From Oxytricha trifallax (Eukaryota > Ciliophora > Spirotrichea > Sporadotrichida > Oxytrichidae): 64,000 nt of DNA. Under the pieces are notes generated by a model. That model saw only the letters and a list, made by a program, of their open reading frames with translations. It had not been told where the DNA came from and searched no databases. Positions 45,433 through 56,310 of the stretch are shown here, in pieces. The stretch covers positions 1 to 64,000 of the forward strand of contig ARYC01001139.1 of assembly GCA_000711775.1 (NCBI GenBank), given 5' to 3'. How positions within the stretch are numbered: the stretch's first letter is position 1; every line of letters starts with the position of its first letter. The position numbers and the translations under genes are program-made.

Positions 45433-46547
45433 TCAGACCCGGAGATGAAGAAATGGAGTGATTGGTTCAAGCAAAGTTTAATAATATACTAATTATATAA
45501 TTAAGTAATTACTTAAGTATTCATTCATTAAATTCATATACCTCTCCACTATTCTCGCTATTATCTCACAATTGACACTCTCAATTGAAGTTGTTATTAG
45601 GTCCATATGTTACCTTGCTGTAAAACTGAAATCTTTGTTAATTAAAGTTTTTTTGTAAATTTGCTTGACTTTAGAAAAAACCTCTTCAATGCAATGGTAT
45701 TCAGAGTAGTATGGCGCGTTAAAGAAGCAAACCCACCCATAGCTTCTTATCAGATTCTAAAAGATTCGACTATGGTGAAGACGTAGGTTGTCCCAGAATA
45801 TTACAACTTGTGAAGAAGGATTCCTGACTCTAATGTACTCAAGCAAGTCCAAGCAGTCGTTAGTATTTATTAAAAAAGGCTTCATTATGTAGCCTTCCAA
45901 TCCTACTTCCTAGATCACACCAACTATAGCAGCTTGTTTCTTAAAAATAATGCCATGTTTATTGTTTGTACAATTTTGGTATAACGGAGCCCAAGTTGAC
46001 AATGTAGCTTAATAGGGTTTAAAAATAATCTCATCAATATATATCACTTTCTTTCCTAGCGAGAGTTATTATTATAGACTTGTAAAACTTGATATTCTCT
46101 GGTTAATTAACCTATTCTCTTATTTGGTTGTCATTTTGTGTCTAACTTTCATAACTTTGTACTTTATTTTATTTTTCCTATATAAACTCTAAGTCTAGAT
46201 GCTGTAAGAGTATAACCAAGGTTTTAGTTGTTGAGTTATATCACTCGCGACGAAAGAGACAGTCTTTTTTATTACTCCAGCACCTGAGAAGAAATGACAT
46301 GTCTAATGAAAGCCTCCGGGACCTTTTGCCTTTTATTGTAAGAAATCACTTAGTTATGGGTTTCTAATTTTTGTTGTTTTACGAAGAACGTTTTTACCGA
46401 AGACAGCAGCGGGACGCCTAGAATATTGGAAATTTACTTAAAGCTTGCTATTCGCTTGGTGTAAGACAAAGGTAGTTAAGACCCATACCTAAGAATGAAT
46501 CCATAACTTACTAGCCTGTTTTACCGCTCCTATCTCCTTTTTTCCAT
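45433..46547 (-). pseudogene. DDE transposase of the TBE-like element, one apparent frameshift
   Basis: N-terminal frame from ATG 46545-46547 includes a Tc1-like helix-turn-helix (RIASFKQISNILGVP, 46415-46460). The frame changes in an A-rich run near 46165 and is then open to TGA 45433-45435. Catalytic blocks: VIYIDEIIF (first Asp, about 46030), VVIFWDNLRLHHS (second Asp, about 45790) and NAPYYSEYHCIEEVFSKVKQ (third acid Glu, about 45690). The same order and spacing as the TBE transposase (ADEAVF, VDNLSVH, NGIEFYWG). One base change would restore it, so the element may be relatively young. Confidence 0.85.
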
Positions 46548-46559
46548 TATATTTTAATT

Positions 46560-47450
46560 GTTACTTTCTATATTACTAATTAATACATTACGCTTTATAA
46601 AGAATATTTCATGATTCTTTATTAATAAATAAATTTTAATTTTGCAATTTTGACTATTTAGCTTATTGACAATTTTGTGTTCATTAAGACATATTTAAAA
46701 ATTAATATTTATTTATTTTAGCTACATAAATTTAATTTTACCAATAAAATAATGATAGTGATATTCATTGATATTAGTAAATTTTTAAGTAAATCAAAAA
46801 TGAAATATTCTTTACTTAGAGTATTGAAATCTAGAATAATAACTTATATTTAGTAGGTTTACATTAAACAATTATTAAAAAATTAATATTTTTGACACTG
46901 GAAAAAGGAGAGACTTAAAGGGAATTTAATAATTAGTTTAAGGAAACATTTGCAATTTTATAAAAGTAAATATAACCATTTTAAAGCTGTGAATTAATTA
47001 ATAACTATAAATTTGGATTGATAATATACAAGATTCAATACTTGTTTAATCAAAATCGTCAAAATTCATAATCATAATTATCTAATTATTATTTCTCGTT
47101 AATCATTTGGCATATATTCATGTATATTTTTAAAATTCACTCGCAATATATATTCAACTCTATTTATTTCATATAATTAATGATTTCCTTTAAAATCTTC
47201 GAATTTGAAAAGCTATAGATATATTATGAAAACTTTGTCCTAGCATGTAATTTTTTTTTTTTTTAATACATGTTTCTTATAGGATAAAAATATATATTAA
47301 AATAAATCATTTTATAATAATTTCAGAATTAGACCAAATTTTTATAAAATAAAAAATGATAAAATGGTAAATGAGCCCTTATGTCATATGATCAATAGTC
47401 GAGCTGTAACTGTGATAGGTTTAGTTATATTGATCATAAGGCGGCGTTGC
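46560..47450. other. AT-rich spacer right of the TBE-like element
   Basis: About 0.9 kb without a supported gene; contains a T10+ run near 47250. The right end of the TBE-like element must lie here, but no telomeric repeat or matching inverted repeat was seen. Confidence 0.45.
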
Positions 47451-47486
47451 CTTCTTGATAGACTCTAAAGTGAACTTTAAACAGTT

Positions 47487-48306
47487 TAAATCTTACGTTT
47501 GATAAAGAATACCTGAAATTAGCTTGTTACTTTAGAAAAGTACTGCTCTCTGGGATATCTTGACATGAGAAATATTACATGTTTAACAGGGGAAATATAG
47601 CAAGACAATCTTCTCAAGGTTAAACCAACATTTGGTATGTTATAACAGGTCTAAATTTTGTCCAAAAAATTTTGAGCAAACATTTGTTTAATGTTTGAGG
47701 TAAGGTTACTAATAATGTACGTTTCAAAATAGGATAGCAAGGTCTGCGATGTTTGGATATAGATGCAGCTATTTTAGCAGGAGTAATTATGTAGCCTAGT
47801 ATCAGAATATTCCCAATATTTTTCGAAAGAGATGACATATGCGTTATATTAACTAGACTTTGGATGTTGAAACTAGATACAAATTTCTCGTAAATTGTTT
47901 CCCCATTGAGCTGTTACACATACCTTCGAACAATTATGAGCTCATGTATCTAAATGAACGATTCATAGTAACTTGTTACAACACACATCGTAACTAGTTA
48001 CAAAGACCATACCATAGTGTTTTAGTAGCTAATAAATTGTTTCTAAGTAAGTATATTGGGAATAAAGTAATTACCGCATAAGTTGTTCACGGTGATGCCA
48101 ATGCATCGTATGCTCCTGCTATTCATTTGGAAAACGTGTATTTTTAGTAACCTTATTACAAACCTTCATTAGTATTAAGGCTAAATACTTTTGGCAAAAA
48201 TTTATTCCTCTTATTTATTCTAGTTCGATCGTGTAACAATGGATAGATTGCAGTTTTCCGCTTTTTTATCAATTACAGGAAATTTCCTAACAATGTGATT
48301 TAGTGA
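47487..48306 (+). CDS. Unrecognised coding region, possibly decayed
   Basis: One plus-strand frame is protein-like from about 47487 to TGA 48304-48306, broken only by TGAs near 47565 and 47833. The last part, ATG 47839 to 48306, is a clean 155-codon ORF (MRYINQTLDVETRYKFLVN ... HGDANASYAPAIHLENVYF). Base composition is distinctly richer in G+C than the flanks. No domain recognised. Could be a host gene segment or an old transposon gene. Confidence 0.4.
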
Positions 48307-48371
48307 TTTGTAATAGAACCCTCAAGATTCACATTTATTCCGGATGAACTTCAACTCGCGTGGTATTATTA

Positions 48372-49362
48372 AGTGAGTATAATTAAAAAGTGGAGACTGT
48401 TAAAATTAAATCGAAAAGCGATCAAATAAAATTATGATCATCTAAATATACACGAGTTAAGATCTAACAGTCACTAATTGGAATTATGTTTGAGTAGATC
48501 CTTATTTAAATTAAATTAACTAATCATCTAACTAAAAATGGAATTTTTGTTTTTTTCTAAACTATTCTGATTTCTTGTATTTTTTGTTCATCGATCAAGT
48601 AGATGCTGTAACTGATCTTCAAGCTTTTTCATAATATTCATAAATATCTTCAAAGTATCTTCAGGGTATCTTCAGGGTATCTTCAGGGTATCTTCCTCAA
48701 AAAATTAAAATGTGGAGAGTGTGGAGTCCAACATCAACAAAAACAGTAGCAATAGCACTAATGATATCAAAATCAAGCATTATTATGAGTCTGGGATTCA
48801 AAAACATCTTGTTTTTCTAAAATTCATAGATATGATGCCTTATGTTGAAGATGATGTTGAAGATGATTTTGATGAAAACTAAGAAAAAATTAGTGGTGTA
48901 AAATTTTGAAATTTACTAGAATTTTAACCAGACTCATAATAATGCTTGATTTTGATATCATTAGTGCTATTGCTACTGTTTTTGTTGATGTTGGACTCCA
49001 CACTCTCCACACTTTAAATTTTTTGAGGAAAATATCCTGAAGATACCCTGAAGATACCCTGAAGATACCCTGAAGATACTTTGAAGATATTTATGAATAT
49101 TATGAAAAAGCTTGAAGATCAGTTACAGCATCTACTTGATCGATGAACAAAAAATACAAGAAATCAGAATAGTTTAGAAAAAAACAAAAATTCCATTTTT
49201 AGTTAGATGATTAGTTAATTTAATTTAAATAAGGATCTACTCAAACATAATTCCAATTAGTGACTGTTAGATCTTAACTCGTGTATATTTAGATGATCAT
49301 AATTTTATTTGATCGCTTTTCGATTTAATTTTAACAGTCTCCACATTTTAATTATACTCGCT
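48372..49362. mobile_element. 1-kb palindromic element with internal minisatellite
   Basis: Two arms of about 430 bp are near-perfect inverted copies around a ~130-bp centre, flanked by TA on each side (48370-48371, 49363-49364). Ends read AGTGAGTATAATTAAAA and its inverse. Each arm carries tandem 11-bp repeats (TTCAGGGTATC, about 48656-48695, and inverse about 49035-49080). The centre plus left arm hold a short open frame with an acidic stretch (YVEDDVEDDFDENQEK). Best read as a MITE or fold-back transposon. Confidence 0.8.
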
Positions 49363-49365
49363 TAA

Positions 49366-50540
49366 TACTTATATCAATTACACTAAGTGCGTTGAGTAAG
49401 AAAAGTACCATGGCTAGATATATTTCTATCAAGAAGTTCCTCAGAGTTTAATCACATACAGCATCTTTATTCTAATTATTTCTTAATTAGTATTTTTTCC
49501 AAGTTTTTTTATGCAAATTTGTTCTAATCCTGAAATTATTATATATCATAAAAGTGTTTTGAACGTAATCCGTTTTTAAAGCCAACCTTTGCCATATGAT
49601 GCCAAGAAATTAATTACTAAGTATCTATGGCATCATTTTATTTTACTGCATCTTTGTACTATTAATACATTTGTTTAAGAGTTAATTTTGGTAAGGATCA
49701 GGATTTTCGTCATAGTCCGCTAGAAGTTTCTATAGAGATTTTTGTTGACTTATTTAATTTTTGCAATTAATATAAATAAATCTCTACAGGTAGAGTTTAG
49801 TGTTGATTTGAATCTTTGTAACATTAAACTTTAGTATAATAAAAAAGTCTGCCTATATTGAAAAGTTTCTCTATCTGAGAATTTGTATCTTTTTCTTGAT
49901 AACGTTGCTTGAAATCCAATCATCAAGTGTAATTAGCCAGTTTTTAACTTTTAACGGCATTGTTTCTTTTGTCATTTTTTGTCCTTCATTTTTATCTCAT
50001 AATTTTTACTCAAAATCTTCCCATATAATAAAATTTCTTAAACCTTTATATAAATTAAAAGTATTAATTTAAATTTAAACAACTCTCTTAGAGGGAAATA
50101 TCTTTTGTTTGATAAGTTCTAAAATCTATTAAATCCGTTAAAAGTCTTGGGCCTGATCTTCCAAGTAATAAACATCCGAACGCTCAAAAAAAATTTTTCC
50201 ATTATTATTTTTCTAACAGAAAAAAAAGAATCGTAGATAGAGCATTTCAATTATTTGGTAATTTTGCAGGATATTGTTTAAAACCTAAGAATAAATTTAG
50301 TGTGAGGTGGAGCTTTAGCTTAACCAAGTAGTTGCCAAATATTAGTAAACTGATTACAGCCAAATATGAAAGATATTTGTGAATTTATGTAGTAGTTAAT
50401 ATTTTTGTCTATTACTTAATTTTAACATAATTCTTTGGTTGAGCTTGTATTATTAGCAGGCAAAGAAATATAATTAATAAAAGAATAAAATTCAATGGAT
50501 TAAGGAGGTTGCTTTATTTAAATTAAAAATTAAATAAATA
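49366..50540. other. AT-rich spacer
   Basis: About 1.2 kb between two palindromic elements, with no supported gene, transposon end or shared repeat. Confidence 0.45.
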
Positions 50541-50544
50541 TTTA

Positions 50545-50960
50545 TTGTAGGAATACATTTTAGTCGGGGGAATAATTTATAATTAATTAATTAAATATAA
50601 TAATTCGTGGCATTTAACTTTTTGGAAACCAAGACAATAAAACACTTGTTTGAAAGAAAATATGGAATCAGCTGGACTTTATTATTGGCGGTACCCCTCC
50701 ATCGCATCCTTGGAGCGAGATAATACGACTTTAATTTTGGGTGATTTGTTTAGTTGATTTTAATGTCAAATTTAAAGTCATGTTATATCGATTCGAGAAT
50801 GCGATAGAGGGGTACCGCCAATAATAAAGTCCAGCTAATTTTAAATTCTCTTTCAAAAAGTACAATATTGTCTAGGTTTCCAGAAAGTTAAAAGCCACGA
50901 ATTATTATATTTAATTAATTAATTATAAATTATTCTCTCAAATCAAATGTATTCCTATAA
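50545..50960. mobile_element. Palindromic MITE copy 2
   Basis: 416 bp, TA-flanked, termini TTGTAGGAATACATTTTAGT and inverse. The interior is a near-palindrome including GCTGGACTTTATTATTGGCG and GGTACCGCCAATAATAAAGT. Can fold into one long hairpin. No coding capacity. Confidence 0.9.
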
Positions 50961-50964
50961 TAAT

Positions 50965-52622
50965 AGGATTTATAATTGAAACATCTGCAAGACATTAGAC
51001 TCCAAAACACCTTATATTAATCATTCTTATTATTATTTTCTTTTTATTTTAATTAAAATTTTGAGCAACAACTTTTAATGATAAATTGGTTTATATTCAT
51101 TTGTTTTATCTAATTTTAAATTTAATACACACTGTAATTCATAGAACCAGTTATGTCTATATCTTTTCTGATATCAAGATAACATGAAAATTCTCACAAT
51201 AAATTTTACCGCCTATATGCCCAATCGCATTGCTCGATGAACTATCATAAAAGTATCAGGAATTTTGATGATTAGAAGGAAGTATAAGCATTTTATGAAA
51301 TAGTAGTAAGTAAAAGCATTATATGAATTAAGTAGTAACACAATTATGATAATTCTCATAAAAAGTTAGATTTGCCAACTTAAGATCCATTTAAGTTGTG
51401 GTAAGCTCAAGCAAATAAAACATACTCGAAACTATAAGATGATCAATGATTTTACACTTTAGTTTAATATGGTCTTTGGTGCATTTCGAGTTACTTATTC
51501 AATTTATGGTTTTCTCTTTAGACTTGATGCTGCTGTATCCAATCTAAATAAATGAAAAGCTTTAAAAATGGCTAATCATGTATTCATTTATGCTTAAACA
51601 CTACTCAGCTTCAAATCAACTAATGTCAGAAACTAAAATATTATAGGCGAAAAGTCAAAGTGAAAATCGAAGAAATCAGAACGAATAAGAATAATATTAT
51701 TATTTTTTCCTTTGAATCTTTAGTTAGTAATGGGCTGATTTAAGAATCAATTTCTTTCTAAAAAAAGCTGTTTATCTCCAATGAAAGTTTAGATGTGATC
51801 ATATGAAATCTACTTTGACATTTCACTGTAACTTACAGTAATTTGATATAAGATTAAAGATAATAAGCATTTGACTCAAAAGAATCGGATAATTATATAC
51901 TTTAGATTATAGTGAAATAGTTTACTGTCTTTTTTAGGAAATTTGCAAAGGAGCTTATTCATATTCCTTAAGATTGATTAGGGAAATAATCTGAATTAAT
52001 AGTTAAGCTTCTAGTACAGCCTTTTATTTTAGAATATTTTTGTACAAGAGACTTTTATTAAATTTCATAGTGCTCATACTAAATTCTTTCTTCAATATTT
52101 ATTGCTAACTCATTGAAATTTTTTAATTTTTCTAATGTCAAAAAAGGAATAAAGTTATTACAAGGAAGTTTACCAAAGCCTCTGCAAAAAAAGAGTATTA
52201 ACATAGACAAGAGAAAACCGTGAATAATAAATCTGCGTGAGAAGTGCCTAGAGTGTTTTGACTTTTAAAAGGTAAGGTCATTAGGCTAACCTAGCTATAT
52301 ATTACTGTCTAAAAAATTGACAAGATAAAATAGATGGAAAATGAATGTATTTTGCTTATAGATAACTTCATAAATGCATGATTTGTTCTACAAGGTTGTT
52401 AATACAGAAAAATATTTTTCTGTATTATGAGGGTTTGACTACATAAGAGTATAGTAGTCCTTATTAAAAGCAAGAAAAAAGTAGAATTATTAAGGCAGGT
52501 ACCAGAAGATAGATAAAGCATTCATTAAAGATGTGTAATTGCAAATATTATTCTAAATTTATTTTTTACTAAATAATTAAACTAAAATGTGTATTTAAAT
52601 CTATGAGGATAGAAAAAAGACG
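50965..52622. other. AT-rich spacer left of TBE-E
   Basis: About 1.65 kb, no gene I can support under the ciliate code, no transposon end until the TBE-E terminus at 52626. Confidence 0.45.
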
Positions 52623-52744
52623 AATCAAAACCCCAAAACCACTTAATGAGGTTTATAAGGGCTTTAATTTGTAGGGAATTTGTTAGGGGTTGTTATTATT
52701 AATAGGTTTTAATGTGAAATTTATAGTAAATGTATTTATTTTAA

Positions 52745-54978
52745 TCACTCAAAATGCACTTTTGAATTATGCGGGAGAGGTCTGAAGTTTATCTTACTTA
52801 ACAACAACTTTATCTACTCTATTGATATGTCTGATCTTGAGTTTGGTTTTATTATTATCGACTCTGCCATTTGCTTCATTGATTGAGACACTCTTGTTTT
52901 GTCAATAAATTGCTTTATTTTTTGTCTTGCATCCTTCTCGCACCTTGTAGAGTAGTAATCGTTGCGAGGCATATCGCACTCTATTATTATTCCTGCTAAA
53001 GCCCACATATCCCACTGTAAATCTCCATCTCTCCAGTTTTCTCTTTCTGGATAATAGCCTGGAGTTCCCATTACACTTCCAAGCCTTGATACTTCCCCTC
53101 TTAAGGCTCTGTTGAAATCAATAATTGTTACTGTTACTGGGGAAAAGTTCAACATTATATTCTCAGGCTTGTGATCTTTGTGAACAAAGCCTTACTTATG
53201 AAGCTCTTAGATAAGCTAAAATTTTTTTAAAAATAAATCGAATTGAATGTGAAATATACAAATATGAATATAATGGTCTTAAGACTAATTAAGACAATTA
53301 AGAATGTATTAGGTAAAGCCCTAATTAGGACATTAAATTTAGCTATATCTCGATAAGCTAATTTCCAATCAACCCAAGATATTTTGACTGCCTTCCTTGA
53401 GCTTATAAGCTCATAATTGTGGGGTTATAAGCTCAAAATCTTTTAAAATCAATAACTTCAAGGGTCATTTTTCAAAAATGTGTATTTTAAGTAAAAGTCT
53501 TATAGAGGGCTATAATTCCCATTTAATGTTAATTTTTAATTAAAGTATAAATTATTTATTAAATTTTAAATTCATATTTTAACACGTAATAAATTTAAGG
53601 TTGAATTATTTTCTCTATAGAGAATTCCATTAAAACTAATATAAGTTTAATTTTTAATGATTTTTAATAATTAAAGCCTAATAATTTCTACTTTAATTAA
53701 AAATTAACATAAAATGGGTATTATAGCCCTCTATAAGACTTTTACTTAAAATACACATTTTTGAAAAATGACCCTTGAAGTTATTGATTTTAAAAGATTT
53801 TGAGCTTATAACCCCACAATTATGAGCTTATAAGCTCAAGGAAGGCAGTCAAAATATCTTGGGTTGATTGAAAATCAGTTTATTGAGATATAGCTAAATT
53901 TAATGCCCTAATTAGGGCTTTACCTAATACATTCTTAATTGTCTTAAATAGTCTTAAGACCTTTATATTCATATATGTATATTTCACATTCAATTCGATT
54001 TATTTTCAAAAAATTTTTAGCTTACCTTGTATAACTTAGGTTTATATTAATGCAAGCTATCTATGATTTCTTTGATCAGTTATGAAATCTATGAGTGTCA
54101 TTTCAAAGAGTGGTAGTCTGAAAGCTACATGATCTTAGGCTAGGAGAACAGCATCTAGGTTTATTAGTTATTTGCGCTCAAAAAACTTAGCCTGAGTGAG
54201 TACTTAATACTCATTAGTAAACTCCATTTAATACATATCATCGCTAAGGAGATAGTTGAAGGATATACCTTATAAGCATACTGATGATCCTTAATAACTT
54301 TCTTGACATAGGAGTCCTCTAGAATTAGTTAGCTTTAGAGAGAGGTATCTAAATCAATCTATGCTAGTACTTGAATTTTCTTTTATTATATTTTAATCAC
54401 GATTTTAGTGACCTCTGATGCTAAAAGGTAGCGTGCAATCCTCACATACTATGATTCGCTTGCTTGTTAAAGCTCAGCAACTTAAAGAGGCTCCCTTGCT
54501 TTTCTTTTGTTGAGCAACTTCAGTTGAGTGTCTTAATCTTCAACTTCTATTTCTTACTTGTGGGCTTTTAAAAAATTCTTCTTAGTCTCTTCTATGAGAG
54601 TATTGCTTATGGCACTCAAAGCTATTATACTTTCCATCAACTTTTTCATGCTTTAAGTATACTGTAGGCTTAGCTTCCTTATGGATCTTCATATGCCTGT
54701 ACCAGCTAGATTTATGAGTGAAGTCTCTTTCACACTTCTCACAAAAATATCCTTGAACTTCCTCTGCTCTTTCTCCTCCTCTCTGTCTCCCACACACTTG
54801 TTTGCCATTAATTTTCAATTATTAATTTCTATTTTAATGACATAGACCTCAAGTGATAGCTCTGGTAGTTCTTTATGAGAGTCGATCTCGCAGCTATCAC
54901 ACTTTTTATTGCTACCTAAGGTAAGTCTCATTTAGTTTGATGGAAGTGCTGTTGTTTTTCTTAAAATGTTATCGCTTA
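52745..54978 (-). pseudogene. TBE-E zinc-finger/kinase gene, interrupted by a palindromic element
   Basis: C-terminal kinase part at 52745-53190 is open (VTIIDFNRALRG, GTPGYYPERENWRDG, Trp-Asp-Met-Trp-Ala). The 809-bp palindrome sits in the kinase catalytic domain just upstream of this on the minus strand. The finger CEKCERDFTHKSSWYRHMKI lies at 54680-54745. The start ATG used by TBE-A and B is ATA here (about 54974). As in other copies, the kinase DFG motif reads DFN. Confidence 0.85.
53214..54022. mobile_element. 809-bp palindromic element inserted in TBE-E
   Basis: Inverted arms of about 380 bp begin AGCTAAAATTTTTTT and end AAAAAATTTTTAGCT, flanked by TA (53212-53213, 54023-54024). It contains inner inverted stretches such as GAGCTTATAAGCTC. 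Absent from the same place in TBE-B, C and D, so it is an insertion younger than TBE-E. No ORF. Unlike the 415-bp MITE family in end sequence. Confidence 0.85.
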
Positions 54979-55174
54979 TTTTTAAATTTGAATTTAAAAT
55001 TATAAAACTGCATCTATAACTGAGAGCTTAAATGAGAGCTTTGCATGACTACAAGTTTAAAGGGAGGTTTTTAGAATATTAGCCAAGAAAAATGAGGACA
55101 AAGAGACTAACTAGCTCTAAATATGGGTGAGAAAGTAACCATTTTTACTATCAATAATAAGTTAATTACAGCAC

Positions 55175-55310
55175 GTACCGATTTAGGAGGTGCACCTAAT
55201 TAAGTACGTACTGCTTTAGGAGGTATTTTGTGATTTTATGATTAAAATTAGGGTGCTCCTAATTAAGTACTAGCATTTTAGGAGCTGCTCCTAATTAAGT
55301 ACGTACCAAT
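55175..55310. promoter_or_regulatory. TBE-E divergent intergenic repeat cluster
   Basis: TTAGGAGGTGCACCTAATTA and GCTCCTAATTAAGTACGTACC type repeats, as in TBE-A and TBE-B but one repeat unit shorter (the unit around TTTAGATAATGCTCC is missing). Lies between the divergent kinase and 22-kDa genes. Probable shared control region. Confidence 0.5.
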
Positions 55311-55514
55311 TTAAATTTAAAAATATGGAACTATAACAGTAGAAATTGATATCAATCTCTCAAGTTTGAAACCAGTTCTTATAACCTTCTCCATACCCTT
55401 CTTAGAGGTTGACCTCCTATAGGATGCCCATATTTAATAGTAAGTTTTAGAGATTTATATAATTGAATTCAATAAACTTAAATTTGAATATCATTTCTTA
55501 GATCTTTAAACAAG

Positions 55515-56092
55515 ATGGAGCCAATGAATGATGCAATGAAAAGAGTGCAAGCACAAGAATTGATTCAAAGATTTAGAAGCAAGGAGGATTTGCATCGCTA
55601 CCTGGAGCACCAAGGTAATGAACTCATCGTAAATAATCTTGATTATGTAGTTGGTTTGTTCCTGCTAACGAAGGAAGGTACTAAAATATCATTTCTAAGA
55701 GCGATACTCTGCGAAGAGAAGAAAGCATTGAAAACTTAAGATGTAAAGTTTGCAGAGATTCCAATCTATCCAGAAATCTCTGTGACTAACTTATATGATG
55801 ATGCTATGAATCAGAGGTTTCGCTGTACCTGCCAACTAAAAAGCAGTTGTCAAATAAACTACCTGAAAGAAACTATTTCTTTGGCATACTCGCAACAATT
55901 AAAGGTGATTACTTGAAAGAAATTATTCAAGAATCTCATAAGAAAAGGTACAGCATCTCTACAGAAGATAAAGACAAACAAGGGATTAAGATAAGTGAGA
56001 GCTGGCTATAAGAGCTGCTGAAGCACCCTTATATTTCAAGTAAGATTTGTAGCTTTACTCTTTAGAAAAATCTGATACTGGCATCTTCTTGA
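55515..56092 (+). pseudogene. TBE-E 22-kDa protein gene, one frameshift
   Basis: ATG 55515; the frame is continuous through the region where TBE-B has lost a base (Ala-Leu-Lys-Thr-Gln-Asp-Val-Lys-Phe-Ala-Glu). A deletion near 55810 (relative to Met-Asn-Asp-Pro-Glu-Val in TBE-B) then shifts it. Stop TGA 56090-56092 overlaps the next ATG by one base (TGATG). Confidence 0.75.
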
Positions 56093-56298
56093 TGAAGGAA
56101 TAGAGCAAGCTTCACAGAGAGCGAAAGTCGCAGACAAAATATCATGTCAGCAAGAGACTTTATTCAAATATTTAGCCCTCAGAGTCAATGAACATAGATG
56201 CTGGAGTTGGCAGCAAGAGAAGAAACTTAGGAGGAGGGAAGCAAAAAATAGAAGATAAAAAAGAGAAGCCAGCTCCAACTAAAGAATTTTAAATGTGA
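56092..56298 (+). CDS. TBE small downstream ORF, intact, 68 aa
   Basis: ATG 56092-56094 is embedded in TGATG, overlapping the 22-kDa stop by one base; it ends Lys-Glu-Phe-Gln-Met-TGA at 56298. Highly basic and hydrophilic, with KRRNLGGGKQ in the middle. The sequence and its overlap with the upstream stop recur in TBE-A, B, C and D, with decay. It might be made by termination-reinitiation or as a frameshift extension of the 22-kDa protein. Function unknown; basic content suggests nucleic-acid binding. Confidence 0.65.
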
Positions 56299-56310
56299 CT
56301 TAAATATTCA

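Larger units (their letters stand above)
42689..46547. mobile_element. TBE-like transposon with MT-A70 cargo (coding extent)
   Basis: Three genes in exactly the TBE arrangement: cargo gene (-) 42689-43719, 22-kDa-type gene (+) 44722-45256, DDE transposase (-) 45433-46547. The 22-kDa and transposase products align with those of the TBEs over several motifs but are strongly diverged. In place of the zinc-finger/kinase is a zinc-finger/MT-A70 methyltransferase. No G4T4 ends were found, so the true boundaries are unknown; the coding extent is given. Confidence 0.7.

Noticed and set aside
47700..47732. 33-nt intron (GTAAGG ... AATAG with TACTAAT)
   Set aside because: Splice signals look good, but the frame is open with or without it and 33 nt is a multiple of three, so nothing in the sequence requires it.
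48656..48695. 11-bp tandem repeats as a CRISPR-like array
   Set aside because: No spacers, repeats too short, mirrored in a palindrome of a eukaryotic genome; it is a minisatellite inside a MITE.
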